A stretch of DNA of 64,000 nucleotides. Source: Bacteroidia bacterium. GTDB taxonomy: Bacteria > Bacteroidota > Bacteroidia > Flavobacteriales > Flavobacteriaceae. Of the stretch, positions 25,050 through 34,518 are shown piece after piece. The notes below the pieces were generated by a model. The model ran no database searches, was not told where the DNA came from, and was given only the letters and a program-made list of their open reading frames with translations. The DNA is taken from assembly GCA_030430385.1 (NCBI GenBank), contig JAUIFO010000009.1:1-64000 (forward strand), written 5' to 3'. The number at the start of each line of letters is the position of its first letter. The stretch's first letter is position 1. The translations under genes and the position numbers were made by a program.

Positions 25050-28000
25050 ATGAAGACACCTATTTACATCTTATTTTTAATAAGTTTTTTTTTGCCTTTT
25101 CAAGACGTTTATTCTGAGGTAACTTTAAACAAAGTAGTTATACTTTGTCCTGCTCCAATCATCTCATCCTTTTCACCATTATCTGGACCTAACAACACTA
25201 TTGTAACAATAGTTGGATCTAATTTTTCAGATGTTGTAACAGCTCAGATGAATGGTGTTACAGTAAACTTCAATACGATTAGTGATACAGAATTAACGGT
25301 AACAATTCCAACCAATTTAAGTTCTGATTCTCAAATAACACTTATTAGTTCTGGAGGTTGTTCTGAAACATCAGCACAAACATTTTCACTAATTACTTCT
25401 GAATGTAATACTAGCACTAATAATGAAATTTACATTTCTGAAGTTTACGATTCAGATGGTGGAAGTTATGGTGTTATTGAACTTTACAATCCAACCAATA
25501 CTGTAATTACCTTAGATGGTGTCTATCAAATAGATCGTTATGGTGATATAGGAAACGCTACACCTAGTTATAGTATTTTACTAACAGGTTCAATAAACCC
25601 ATTAGACACATTTATTATAGAAATGGGAAGCACAGGAAACACTTGTAGTGGTTTGACTAGCGATTTAGATCAAGGTGCAGGAATTAATGCTAATGATGAA
25701 ATTGTACTTCTTAAAAATTCCGCAGCTATTGATGTGATGCATACTGATGTAAATATAGGTTACACTTTTACGAGAAATTCTGATGCTGTTGCACCTTCAA
25801 CTACATTTGATATTAGTGAATGGATGTTTTCAGATACTGAAGACTGTTCGGACTTAGACATGCATTCTGAAGATACCATTATGCCTCCTAATATAACGCA
25901 ACCTAATCCTCAAATTGTTTGCGAAAATTCTACTACAACCTTTTCTGTTTCAGTAGATACAGGAACTTACAACTATCAATGGAACGTTTTAGATGCTTCA
26001 GGCAATTGGATTAATATTACAAATAATGCAATCTATTCAGGAGCCACAACGAACACATTAACGCTAAATAACATTCCTGCAAATTTTAATGAAAATCAAT
26101 ATTATTGTGAAATCACGTCTACCTCTTGTGATTTGACAAGTATTGCTGTCCAGCTTCAAGTTCTAAGTCCTGAAGTTGATACGATCACTAACCAAACCGT
26201 TTGTACAGATTACACCTTACCTGCTTTGACTAACGGAAACTATTTTACGGGAACCAATGGTAGTGGCACACAACTAAATGCTGGTGATCTCATTGCAACA
26301 TCGCAAACCATTTTTATTTACAATGAAGTCGGAACTGCACCTAACACTTGCTCTAACGAATCTAGTTTTACAGTAACTGTGTCTGGAACGCCTCCTGTAG
26401 ATACCATAGCTAATCAAACCGTTTGTTCAGATTACACCTTACCTGCTTTAACTAACGGAAACTATTTTACGGGAACCAATGGTAGTGGTACACAATTAAA
26501 TGCTGGTGATATCATTGCAACATCGCAAACCATTTTTATTTACAATGAAGTCGGAACAGCGCCTGATATCTGTTCTAACGAATCTAGTTTTTCAGTAACC
26601 GTTTCAGGAACTCCTCCTGTAGATACCATTGCTAACCAAACCGTTTGTTCAGATTATACCTTACCTGCTTTGACTAACGGAAACTATTTTACGGGAACTA
26701 ATGGTAGTGGTACACAACTAAATGCTGGTGATATCATTGCAACATCACAAACCATTTTTATTTACAATGAAGTCGGAACTCCGCCTAACACTTGCTCTAA
26801 CGAGTCTAGTTTTTCGGTGACTGTATCTGGAACGCCTCCTGTAGATACCATTGCTAACCAAACGGTTTGTTCAGACTATACCTTACCTGCTTTGACTAAC
26901 GGAAACTATTTTACGGGAACCAATGGTACTGGAACACAATTAAATGCTGGTGATATCATTGCAACATCACAAACCATTTTTATCTACAATGAAGTCGGAA
27001 CTGCACCTAACACTTGCTCTAACGAGTCTAGTTTTTCGGTGACTGTATCTGGAACGCCTCCTGTAGATACCATTGCTAACCAAACGGTGTGTTCAGACTA
27101 TACCTTACCTGCTTTGACTAACGGAAACTATTTTACGGGAACTAATGGTAGTGGTACACAACTAAATGCTGGTGATATCATTGCAACATCACAAACCATT
27201 TTTATTTACAATGAAATCGGAACTCCGCCTGATACTTGTTCTAACGAATCTAGTTTTTCGGTGACTGTCTCTGGAACGCCTCCTGTGGATACTATTGCTA
27301 ACCAAACGGTGTGTTCAGATTACACCTTACCTGCTTTAACTAACGGAAACTATTTTACGGGAACCAATGGTAGTGGAACACAACTAAATCCTGGTGATAT
27401 CATTGCAACATCGCAAACCATTTTTATCTACAATGAAATCGGAACTCCGCCTAACACTTGCTCTAACGAGTCTAGTTTTTCGGTGACTGTATCTGGAACG
27501 CCTCCTGTGGATACTATTGCTAACCAAACGGTGTGTTCAGATTACACCTTACCTGCTTTAACTAACGGAAATTATTTTACGGGAACCAATGGTACTGGAA
27601 CACAACTAAATGCTGGTGATCTCATTGCAACATCGCAAACCATTTTTATTTACAATGAAGTCGGAACTGCTCCTGATACTTGTTCTAATGAATCTAGCTT
27701 TATAGTAACCGTTTCAGGAACGCCTCCTATAGATACCATTGCCAACCAAACGGTATGTTCAGATTACACCTTACCTGCTTTAACTAACGGAAATTATTTT
27801 ACTGGAGCGAATGGTACTGGTACACAACTAAATGCTGGTGATCTCATTGCAACATCACAAACCATTTTTATTTATAATGAAGTCGGAACTGCGCCTGATA
27901 TTTGTTCTAACGAATCTAGTTTTTCAGTAACCGTTTCAGGAACGCCTCCTGTAGATACCATTGCTAATCAAACCGTTTGTTCTGATTACACCTTACCTGC

Positions 28001-28640
28001 TTTGACTAACGGAAACTATTTTACGGGAACCAATGGTAGTGGTACACAACTAAATGCTGGTGATATTATTGCAACATCGCAAACCATTTTTATTTACAAT
28101 GAAGTCGGAACAGCGCCTGATATTTGTTCTAACGAATCTAGTTTTACAGTAACGATTAATACTTCAACTGATTTTACGCTTTCTGAATCAAATATTGATA
28201 TTCTAAATGGAACATTAACTGTTAATATGAGTGATCAAACACTTAACTACGAATATTCAACTAATGGTGTAAACTTTCAAACCAGTAATATATTTTTAAA
28301 TTTACCTGTAGGCTACTATATTTTGTACGTAAGAGAAATTGGTGGTTGTATTACCAAATATATATTCTTTGAAATCAATATAGATTTATTTATTCCGAAG
28401 TATTTTACTCCAAATGGAGATACATTCAAAGACACTTGGAAAATCATTGATAGAAATAATATCGTAAAAGATGTTTATATTTTTGATCGCTACGGAAAAC
28501 TTCTAAAGCATATTCTAGGCACTGAAATTTCATGGAACGGAATCTATAATGGAAAAGCTCTTGAAACTAATGATTACTGGTATATTATAAATTTAAAGAC
28601 AGGACAACCGTTAAAAGGTCATTTTACATTAAAGCGCTAG
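25050..28640 (+). CDS. large secreted repeat protein with T9SS type B sorting domain
   Basis: 1196 aa. Signal peptide ~1-23 from the ATG at 25050; an upstream in-frame TTG at 25026 only adds eight residues. Order: IPT/TIG-like domain (ISSFSPLSGPNNTIVTIVGSNF), lamin-tail-like domain (NEIYISEVYDSDGG...VIELYNPT), Ig-like domain (YNYQWNVLDASGNW), nine tandem 74-aa repeats from about residue 375 to 1035 (DTIANQTVCSDYTLPALTNG, then GTQLNAGDIIATSQTIFIYN), and a CHU_C-type end (FIPKYFTPNGDTFKDTWKI ... IFDRYGKLL ... WNG). The last marks type IX export and sugar-linked surface attachment. Probably an adhesin. Confidence 0.92.
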   Translation: MKTPIYILFLISFFLPFQDVYSEVTLNKVVILCPAPIISSFSPLSGPNNTIVTIVGSNFSDVVTAQMNGVTVNFNTISDTELTVTIPTNLSSDSQITLISSGGCSETSAQTFSLITSECNTSTNNEIYISEVYDSDGGSYGVIELYNPTNTVITLDGVYQIDRYGDIGNATPSYSILLTGSINPLDTFIIEMGSTGNTCSGLTSDLDQGAGINANDEIVLLKNSAAIDVMHTDVNIGYTFTRNSDAVAPSTTFDISEWMFSDTEDCSDLDMHSEDTIMPPNITQPNPQIVCENSTTTFSVSVDTGTYNYQWNVLDASGNWINITNNAIYSGATTNTLTLNNIPANFNENQYYCEITSTSCDLTSIAVQLQVLSPEVDTITNQTVCTDYTLPALTNGNYFTGTNGSGTQLNAGDLIATSQTIFIYNEVGTAPNTCSNESSFTVTVSGTPPVDTIANQTVCSDYTLPALTNGNYFTGTNGSGTQLNAGDIIATSQTIFIYNEVGTAPDICSNESSFSVTVSGTPPVDTIANQTVCSDYTLPALTNGNYFTGTNGSGTQLNAGDIIATSQTIFIYNEVGTPPNTCSNESSFSVTVSGTPPVDTIANQTVCSDYTLPALTNGNYFTGTNGTGTQLNAGDIIATSQTIFIYNEVGTAPNTCSNESSFSVTVSGTPPVDTIANQTVCSDYTLPALTNGNYFTGTNGSGTQLNAGDIIATSQTIFIYNEIGTPPDTCSNESSFSVTVSGTPPVDTIANQTVCSDYTLPALTNGNYFTGTNGSGTQLNPGDIIATSQTIFIYNEIGTPPNTCSNESSFSVTVSGTPPVDTIANQTVCSDYTLPALTNGNYFTGTNGTGTQLNAGDLIATSQTIFIYNEVGTAPDTCSNESSFIVTVSGTPPIDTIANQTVCSDYTLPALTNGNYFTGANGTGTQLNAGDLIATSQTIFIYNEVGTAPDICSNESSFSVTVSGTPPVDTIANQTVCSDYTLPALTNGNYFTGTNGSGTQLNAGDIIATSQTIFIYNEVGTAPDICSNESSFTVTINTSTDFTLSESNIDILNGTLTVNMSDQTLNYEYSTNGVNFQTSNIFLNLPVGYYILYVREIGGCITKYIFFEINIDLFIPKYFTPNGDTFKDTWKIIDRNNIVKDVYIFDRYGKLLKHILGTEISWNGIYNGKALETNDYWYIINLKTGQPLKGHFTLKR
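26175..28160 (+). repeat. nine 222-bp direct coding repeats
   Basis: Each unit encodes a 74-aa module with two Cys (TVCSDY and TCSNES). The spacing is 222 bp (for example TACACC at 26211 and 26433). Units differ by few bases, with mosaic variants (GSG/GTG, AGDI/AGDL/PGDI, APN/PPN/APD), a sign of recent duplication and exchange between units. Confidence 0.9.
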
Positions 28641-28644
28641 TTCA

Positions 28645-28672
28645 TTTGACATCTAAGTTTTATGTAACTTTG
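28645..28672 (+). promoter_or_regulatory. uvrB promoter
   Basis: TTTG (28645-28648), 16 bp, TAACTTTG (28665-28672). The ATG of uvrB follows only 4 bp later, so the transcript would be leaderless or nearly so. Consensus match seen; use inferred. Confidence 0.6.
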
Positions 28673-28676
28673 TAAA

Positions 28677-30686
28677 ATGCGATTTAAAGTACAATCTGAA
28701 TTTAAACCCACTGGTGATCAACCTGAAGCTATTAGGCAACTGTCAGAGGGCATCAAATCTAATGAAGCTTACCAAACCCTACTTGGCGTTACGGGTTCTG
28801 GTAAAACATTCACAATTGCTAACGTTATTGAAGAAGTGCAACGGCCAACTTTGGTTTTAGCACACAATAAAACACTTGCTGCGCAATTATATTCAGAGTT
28901 TAAACAGTTTTTTCCAAATAATGCTGTAGAGTATTTTGTGTCCTATTACGACTACTACCAACCTGAAGCTTATATTCCTGTTTCTGGTGTTTACATAGAA
29001 AAAGACTTGTCTATTAATGAAGAAATAGAGAAAATGCGATTGAGCACAACCTCTTCTCTACTTTCAGGCAGACGTGACGTGATTGTTGTGGCTTCGGTGT
29101 CTTGTTTATATGGTATTGGAAATCCTGTTGAGTTTCAGAAAAATGTGATCTCTTTGGAAGTTGATCAGGAAATTTCTAGAACCGACTTGTTACATCGCTT
29201 GGTTCAGAGTCTGTATTCTAGAACTGAAGCCGATTTTAATCATGGAAACTTCAGAATAAAAGGAGATACTGTTGATGTGTTTCCAAGTTATGCTGATGAT
29301 GCGTTTCGCATTCATTTTTTTGGTGATGAAATTGAAGATATTGAACAATTCAATATTCAAACCAATGAAGTGATCGAGCATTATGACCGACTCAACATCT
29401 ATCCTGCTAATATGTTTGTTACCTCACCTGATATCCTTCAGAATGCAATCAAAGAGATTCAGGATGATTTAGTGAAACAACACGATTACTTTAAAGAGAT
29501 TGGAAAACATCTCGAAGCAAAACGCTTAAAAGAGCGTACCGAATTTGATCTAGAAATGATACGCGAATTAGGCTATTGTTCTGGGATTGAAAACTATTCG
29601 CGATATTTGGATGGCAGACAACCAGGCACGCGACCTTTCTGTTTGTTAGACTATTTCCCTGACGATTATTTAATGGTTGTTGATGAGAGTCACGTGACCA
29701 TTTCTCAAGTACATGCTATGTATGGTGGTGATAGAAGTCGAAAAGAAAATCTTGTAGAATACGGTTTTAGATTACCTGCTGCTATGGATAACAGACCTTT
29801 AAAGTTTGAAGAATTTGAAGCCCTTCAAAATCAGGTTATTTATGTAAGTGCCACACCAGCCGATTATGAATTACAAAAGACAGATGGTGTATATGTTGAG
29901 CAAGTGATTCGTCCTACAGGGCTTTTAGATCCTGTTATAGAGGTTCGTCCAAGTTTAAATCAGATTGATGACTTGATCGAAGAAATTCAGATGCGTGTTG
30001 AAAAAGACGAACGTACCCTTGTAACAACGCTTACTAAACGTATGGCTGAAGAGTTGACCAAATATTTAGAGCGTATTCAAATTCGTTGTCGATACATTCA
30101 TAGTGATGTAGATACTTTAGAACGTGTTGAAATTATGCAAGATTTACGTAAAGGCTTATTTGATGTTTTGGTTGGTGTCAACCTTTTGCGTGAAGGTTTG
30201 GACTTACCTGAAGTATCGCTCGTCGCAATTATTGATGCCGACAAAGAAGGGTTTCTACGTTCTACACGATCGTTAACACAAACTGTAGGTAGAGCAGCAA
30301 GAAACCTTAACGGAAAAGCCATCATGTATGCTGATAAGATCACTAAAAGTATGCAAAAAACCATTGATGAAACCAATTACAGACGTGATAAACAAATTGC
30401 CTATAACACCAAACACAACATCACACCAAAGGCTTTAAACAAGAGTTTAGACAATGCTCTAGCTAAGAATTCTGTGAGTACGTATAGTTATGAACTGGAA
30501 GCTGCAAAAGCTGCTGAACCTGAAAGCGAATACCTTAGTAAGAGTCAGCTAGAAAAGAAAATAAAAGAAAAGCGCAAAGCGATGGAACAAGCTGCTAAAG
30601 CTCTCGACTTTATTGTAGCAGCACAACTTAGAGATGAAATCAAAAGCTATCAGCAAAAGTTAGAAAAAGTAAAAATGTCCTCATGA
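28677..30686 (+). CDS. uvrB: excinuclease ABC subunit UvrB
   Basis: 669 aa, full length. UvrB is the helicase-like DNA damage verifier of nucleotide excision repair, loaded by UvrA and recruiting UvrC. Seen: Walker A GVTGSGKTFT (~38-47), beta-hairpin region YYDYYQPEAYIP, the DEAD-like VVDESHVT, YVSATPADYE, GVNLLREGLDLPEVSLVAI and QTVGRAARN, and the C-terminal UVR domain (LEKKIKEKRKAMEQAAKALDF, ~625-660). Overlaps the next gene by 4 bp. Confidence 0.98.
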   Translation: MRFKVQSEFKPTGDQPEAIRQLSEGIKSNEAYQTLLGVTGSGKTFTIANVIEEVQRPTLVLAHNKTLAAQLYSEFKQFFPNNAVEYFVSYYDYYQPEAYIPVSGVYIEKDLSINEEIEKMRLSTTSSLLSGRRDVIVVASVSCLYGIGNPVEFQKNVISLEVDQEISRTDLLHRLVQSLYSRTEADFNHGNFRIKGDTVDVFPSYADDAFRIHFFGDEIEDIEQFNIQTNEVIEHYDRLNIYPANMFVTSPDILQNAIKEIQDDLVKQHDYFKEIGKHLEAKRLKERTEFDLEMIRELGYCSGIENYSRYLDGRQPGTRPFCLLDYFPDDYLMVVDESHVTISQVHAMYGGDRSRKENLVEYGFRLPAAMDNRPLKFEEFEALQNQVIYVSATPADYELQKTDGVYVEQVIRPTGLLDPVIEVRPSLNQIDDLIEEIQMRVEKDERTLVTTLTKRMAEELTKYLERIQIRCRYIHSDVDTLERVEIMQDLRKGLFDVLVGVNLLREGLDLPEVSLVAIIDADKEGFLRSTRSLTQTVGRAARNLNGKAIMYADKITKSMQKTIDETNYRRDKQIAYNTKHNITPKALNKSLDNALAKNSVSTYSYELEAAKAAEPESEYLSKSQLEKKIKEKRKAMEQAAKALDFIVAAQLRDEIKSYQQKLEKVKMSS

Positions 30687-31114
30687 AAGTAAATGAGCCA
30701 CCTGTAATTGTCGAACAAGATTTTAGAAGACCAAAAACTGAGGTTTGGAATGCACTTACCAATCCTGAAACAATGCGTCAATGGTTTTTTGAAAATATTC
30801 CCGATTTCAAAGCTAAATTGGGATTCTCAACTGCCTTTGAAGTACATGTCGAAGGAAAAGTATTTACTCATCTTTGGAAGATTGTAGAGGTTGTTCAAAA
30901 TGAGCGATTAGTATTGAACTGGAAATACAAAGAATATGCAGGTGATTCGTTTGTTACATTTGATTTGAGCGATACAAGTGAAGGTTCAAAAATCGTATTA
31001 AGTACAAAGGTTGTAGAAGATTTTCCCGATGATATCCCAGAGTTTACGCGTGACAGCTGTCTTGGCGGTTGGACTTATTTTTTAAAATCGAGTTTAGTAT
31101 CCTATTTAAAATAA
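30683..31114 (+). CDS. SRPBCC/AHSA1-type domain protein
   Basis: 143 aa. VEQDFRRPKTEVWNALTNPETMRQWFFENI opens the START-like fold; FEVHVEGKVFTHLWKIVEVVQNERLVLNWKY and the C-terminal helix GGWTYFLKSSLVSYL match the activator-of-Hsp90 homology family. Bacterial members bind hydrophobic ligands, usually with no known substrate. The start overlaps the uvrB stop (ATGA), so it is translated from the uvrB transcript, an uncommon pairing with no clear functional link. Confidence 0.88.
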   Translation: MKVNEPPVIVEQDFRRPKTEVWNALTNPETMRQWFFENIPDFKAKLGFSTAFEVHVEGKVFTHLWKIVEVVQNERLVLNWKYKEYAGDSFVTFDLSDTSEGSKIVLSTKVVEDFPDDIPEFTRDSCLGGWTYFLKSSLVSYLK

Positions 31115-31137
31115 AAATTCCGCTTAAAGCGGAATTT
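31115..31137. terminator. bidirectional intrinsic terminator
   Basis: A perfect 10-bp stem AAATTCCGCT / AGCGGAATTT with loop TAA lies between convergent genes (uvrB-AHSA1 and the TerB-like gene). A and T runs on the arms suit both directions. Confidence 0.75.
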
Positions 31138-31144
31138 GTGTTAT

Positions 31145-31546
31145 TTAGTTGTATTGCACTTTAAAGATATCTATTAAGAAATCTGGTGGTACAACTTTAT
31201 TAGGGAAACTTTCCATTAAATCTAACACTCTGTTTATAGACTCATGACTTAAACCCATTCGCAATCCGAAATTATGAAGTCGCACCAACTCTTTTGGAGT
31301 GATCTCACTATCCAAATTCATTAGTAATACCAATCTATGGAATTGCACAATGCGTTCGCTATGGGATTTTAAATGAACATAAGTAACAGGATGTTTGATT
31401 AAATAATCAAAGTCTTCTTGTGAAATATCTAATTGCTTAGCAACACCTAAAAGGAATTTATATTCAATGGATTTAATACTTTCATTTGTCTGTGCGAAAG
31501 CTATCATTTCCGATAGCAAACTCAATTTTTCAACACGATTTATCAT
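31145..31546 (-). CDS. TerB-like helical protein
   Basis: 133 aa, all-helical. EKLSLLSEMIAFAQTNESIKSIEYKFLLGVAKQLDISQEDFDYLI and RLVLLMNLDSEITPKELVRLHNFGLRMGLSHESINRVLDLM give the two-fold acidic-helix pattern of TerB/DjlA-N domains. TerB proteins are linked to tellurite and stress responses and metal binding; a role here is unknown. Single gene ending at the shared terminator. Confidence 0.7.
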   Translation of the reverse strand: MINRVEKLSLLSEMIAFAQTNESIKSIEYKFLLGVAKQLDISQEDFDYLIKHPVTYVHLKSHSERIVQFHRLVLLMNLDSEITPKELVRLHNFGLRMGLSHESINRVLDLMESFPNKVVPPDFLIDIFKVQYN

Positions 31547-31880
31547 GACGAGGGATTATGATTTTCAATTATTTTAAAGTTAATAAGTTTGATTTGCTAT
31601 AAACCTTGATAAAAGGTAACTTATCGAAAAAATAAATGCTTTTCATCGGTTTTTTCCTACTTTCATACAATAATGGTTTTTAAATATTTGATTTACAGAA
31701 TATTACGATAAGCGTGCATTTCAACGACTTTTTGCATATAAAAATTAATTATCGATGAAATACATGGTATAAAGCATGATCGTTTTATTCTGAAAAACAC
31801 TTCAAATCAAAATCCAAATAATTCATAAATAATAGCCTTAAACTTTTTAACTTTGACTTTCAAACATTCAACTACTGTTT
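31547..31880. other. 334-bp intergenic region between divergent genes
   Basis: AT-rich, no coding frame of note. It must hold both promoters; only that of the rightward gene (TAACTTTG at 31848) is recognisable. Confidence 0.6.
31848..31855 (+). promoter_or_regulatory. -7 element upstream of DUF1456 gene
   Basis: TAACTTTG matches the Bacteroidota -7 consensus exactly, 25 bp before the start. No clear -33 TTTG at the usual spacing. Confidence 0.45.
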
Positions 31881-32123
31881 ATGACCAATAATGATATTTT
31901 CAAAAAGCTAAGAGTAGCGCACCAATTACGTGATGAAGATATTGTAAATATTATGGCCTTAGTTGACTTCAGGATAACAAAGAGTGAGCTCGGAGCTTTC
32001 TTCCGAAGAGAAAATCATCCTAAATACAAAGAATGTGGTGACCAAATTTTAAGAAACTTCCTTAATGGATTAATTATTCATCTGAGAGGCCCAATGCCAA
32101 AACCACAAAAAAAGCACTCTTAA
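31881..32123 (+). CDS. DUF1456 (YehS-type) domain protein, single-domain form
   Basis: 80 aa. NNDIFKKLRVAHQLRDEDIVNIMALVDFRITKSELGAFFRRENHPKYKECGDQILRNFLNGLI is one DUF1456 unit. E. coli YehS-like proteins hold two tandem units (~150 aa); here there is one, with a normal start and stop. No frameshifted second unit is visible downstream, so it looks like a natural short form. Function unknown. Confidence 0.85.
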   Translation: MTNNDIFKKLRVAHQLRDEDIVNIMALVDFRITKSELGAFFRRENHPKYKECGDQILRNFLNGLIIHLRGPMPKPQKKHS

Positions 32124-32202
32124 ATTATCATATTCGTAAAAATTTTCAGCAATGTTCTATCGTTCGTAATTGTATAGTAACTTGCACGTCTAATTACTAC
32201 TT

Positions 32203-32907
32203 ATGTTCGAGACAACTCCTACACATCATAAAGTCATTCCTAATATCTCAGAAAATGAGATCAACGCGTTGAATAAAACATACAAATCGCTTTCAGCAAG
32301 ACAACGTATTACGCAACTCTATAAAGACTTTGATGTTACTGAAGTTATGCTAACAAGTTCTTTTGCCGCAACCTCAGCATTTCTACTTAAATTATTCTCT
32401 GAGGTTAATAAAAAACAGGAAGTGTTTTTTATTGATACTGGATATCACTTTGAGGATACTTTAAATTATAAAGCCCAATTGACAAAGCAATATGGATTGA
32501 ATGTCAAATCTATTAGTGCCTTAAAAGAAGAACATGAGTTTACAACTAAAGATAAAACTTGGACTAAGAATCCAGATTTTTGTTGTGCTATCAATAAGGT
32601 TAAACCACTGGACATTATAAAAAACAAATACAAGGTATGGGTATCTGGATTGATGGAATGGCAAAGTGATCATCGTGCGACTCTAGACATTTTTGAATTG
32701 CGAGGAGATATTTTAAAATTTTATCCCTTGTTAGATATTAGTAAAGCACAACGAGATGCCTTTATAAAGGAACATGATCTTCCTTTTCATCCACTTGTAG
32801 CTAAAGGCTATCATTCTATTGGATGCACGCATTGTACAGTTCCTGGAGAAGATAGAACTGGTCGCTGGAATAACAGTCCGAAAACAGAATGCGGCTTACA
32901 TTTATAA
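32203..32907 (+). CDS. cysH: phosphoadenylyl/adenylyl-sulfate reductase family protein
   Basis: 234 aa. EVMLTSSFAATSAFLLKLF is the modified P-loop of the PAPS reductase fold, VFFIDTGYHFEDT the second nucleotide loop, and TECGLHL the C-terminal catalytic Cys motif. Two cysteine pairs, DFCCAINKVKPL and GCTHCT, are those that bind a 4Fe-4S cluster in APS-type reductases, so APS is the likelier substrate. The enzyme yields sulfite with thioredoxin. It stands alone: no sulfate-activation or sulfite reductase genes lie nearby. Confidence 0.9.
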   Translation: MFETTPTHHKVIPNISENEINALNKTYKSLSARQRITQLYKDFDVTEVMLTSSFAATSAFLLKLFSEVNKKQEVFFIDTGYHFEDTLNYKAQLTKQYGLNVKSISALKEEHEFTTKDKTWTKNPDFCCAINKVKPLDIIKNKYKVWVSGLMEWQSDHRATLDIFELRGDILKFYPLLDISKAQRDAFIKEHDLPFHPLVAKGYHSIGCTHCTVPGEDRTGRWNNSPKTECGLHL

Positions 32908-32961
32908 TTAGTTTTCGGTCATTTAGAATATTAGAACCTTAACATAAATGATTTGTCATTC

Positions 32962-33004
32962 CGACCGAAGTGGAGGAATCTCTTGTTTTAAGATGCTTCG
33001 GTCG
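32962..33004. repeat. REP-like palindromic element
   Basis: CGACCGAAG (32962-32970) and CTTCGGTCG (32996-33004) are exact inverted repeats, preceded by TTTGTCATTC. I recall similar TGTCATTCCGACCGAAG sequences as dispersed intergenic elements in Flavobacteriia. It lies between the convergent reductase and sucC genes. Confidence 0.55.
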
Positions 33005-33063
33005 TAAACTACCTCTGAACGATAGTTATGTATTTTCTTTATGCACGAAAAATAACAACCACA

Positions 33064-33091
33064 TAAAAAAGGCACTCCATAGAGCGCCTTT
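33064..33091 (-). terminator. intrinsic terminator of sucC
   Basis: On the minus strand AAAGGCGCTC-TATG-GAGTGCCTTT forms a 10-bp stem with one G-T wobble, followed by a T run (the A run at 33064-33070 on the + strand). It lies 42 bp after the sucC stop. Confidence 0.8.
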
Positions 33092-33132
33092 AAAATTCTT
33101 TACATCCTTATTTCAGAATGCTATAATATGTG

Positions 33133-34323
33133 TTATCCTAAAACTTGCTGTACTTTATCAGCAGCCTCTTGGAATTCAGTTGCACTTAATACGTCAAGTC
33201 CTGAATTATCAATTAATTCTTTGGCAATATCAGCATTGGTTCCTTGTAAACGAACAATAATAGGCACATTAATATTACCCATATTTTTGTAAGCATCAAT
33301 GACACCTTGAGCAACACGATCACAACGAACAATTCCTCCGAAGATATTAATCAAAATAGCTTTTACATTAGGATCTCTTAAAATGATTTTAAATGCAGCT
33401 TCTACTCTAGCAGCATCAGCAGTACCACCAACATCTAAGAAGTTTGCTGGCTCACCTCCTGCTTGTTTAATCAAATCCATAGTTGCCATTGCTAAACCAG
33501 CACCATTTACCATACATCCAACGTTTCCATCAAGATCAACATAATTTAAACCTTGTTCTCCTGCTTCTACTTCAATCGGACTTTCCTCACGTTTATCTCT
33601 TAATTCAGCTAAATCTTTATGTCTAAATAAGGCATTGTCGTCTAACGTTACTTTAGCATCAACAGCCATAATTTTATCATCACTAGTTTTTAAAACCGGG
33701 TTGATTTCAAATAAAGATGAATCAGATTGAACATAAGCCTTATATAATGACGTCACAAAACGAGTCATTTCTTTAAATGCTGTTCCAGAAAGCCCTAAAT
33801 TAAAAGCAACTTTTCTAGCTTGAAATGGTAATAATCCAGTAGCTGGATCAATTTCCTCAGTAAAAATTAAATGCGGTGTATCTTCAGCAACTTGTTCGAT
33901 ATCCATACCACCTTCAGTAGAATACATGATCATGTTTCTTCCGTTAGAACGGTTCAATAATACAGACATATAATATTCTTCAGGTTCTGAATCACCAGGA
34001 TAATACACATCTTCAGCAACCAAGACTTGGTGAACACGCTTTCCTTCAGCAGATGTTTGAGGTGTTACTAAATCCATACCAATGATCTGTCCAGCCAAAG
34101 ATTTAACGTCGTCTAAACTTTTAGCAAGTTTAACACCACCACCTTTTCCACGACCACCTGCGTGAACTTGCGCTTTAATCACATGCCAACCTGTTCCAGT
34201 TTCTTCTGTGAGTTGTTTTGCAGCTGTAACTGCTTCTTCAGCATTTTGTGCTACAATACCACGTTGAATACGCACACCAAAACTGCTTAATAATTCTTTT
34301 CCTTGATATTCGTGTAAATTCAT
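33133..34323 (-). CDS. sucC: ADP-forming succinate-CoA ligase subunit beta
   Basis: 396 aa, full length. The TCA-cycle enzyme makes succinate and ATP (or GTP) from succinyl-CoA with SucD. N-terminal ATP-grasp: [72 protein letters not shown]-terminal CoA-ligase domain: [31 protein letters not shown] and [13 protein letters not shown]. sucD is not adjacent, which is usual in Flavobacteriaceae. Confidence 0.97.
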   Translation of the reverse strand: MNLHEYQGKELLSSFGVRIQRGIVAQNAEEAVTAAKQLTEETGTGWHVIKAQVHAGGRGKGGGVKLAKSLDDVKSLAGQIIGMDLVTPQTSAEGKRVHQVLVAEDVYYPGDSEPEEYYMSVLLNRSNGRNMIMYSTEGGMDIEQVAEDTPHLIFTEEIDPATGLLPFQARKVAFNLGLSGTAFKEMTRFVTSLYKAYVQSDSSLFEINPVLKTSDDKIMAVDAKVTLDDNALFRHKDLAELRDKREESPIEVEAGEQGLNYVDLDGNVGCMVNGAGLAMATMDLIKQAGGEPANFLDVGGTADAARVEAAFKIILRDPNVKAILINIFGGIVRCDRVAQGVIDAYKNMGNINVPIIVRLQGTNADIAKELIDNSGLDVLSATEFQEAADKVQQVLG

Positions 34324-34382
34324 TTATTCGAAAAATTTTAAGGTTTTCTCCAATTACAAATCGAAGCGTTTTTTAACGATAG

Positions 34383-34413
34383 CAAAAGTAATCATAGTTC
34401 ATCGTTTTACCAA
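34383..34413 (-). promoter_or_regulatory. sucC promoter
   Basis: Minus strand: TTG (34413-34411), 20 bp, TACTTTTG (34390-34383), a close Bacteroidota -33/-7 match, giving a leader of about 60 nt. Confidence 0.65.
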
Positions 34414-34493
34414 TAATTTTTAAAAGGATTAGCACGAAGTGTTATTAATCTGTTAATCTGATGACCACCTCTGCATATTATCAAATTAGTTTA

Positions 34494-34501
34494 TAATTTT
34501 G
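34494..34501 (+). promoter_or_regulatory. -7 element of lysA
   Basis: TAATTTTG matches TAnnTTTG, 17 bp before the ATG. No convincing -33 element. Confidence 0.4.
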
Positions 34502-34518
34502 GATTAAAAATTTAGATT

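Noticed and set aside
26175..28160. Assembly artefact or transposon for the tandem repeats
   Set aside because: The frame stays open through all nine units and units carry distinct point differences, as expected for a real repeat protein.
32970..33260. Plus-strand frame over the REP-like element and the 3' end of sucC
   Set aside because: Antisense to sucC and built partly of palindrome and terminator; no family resemblance.
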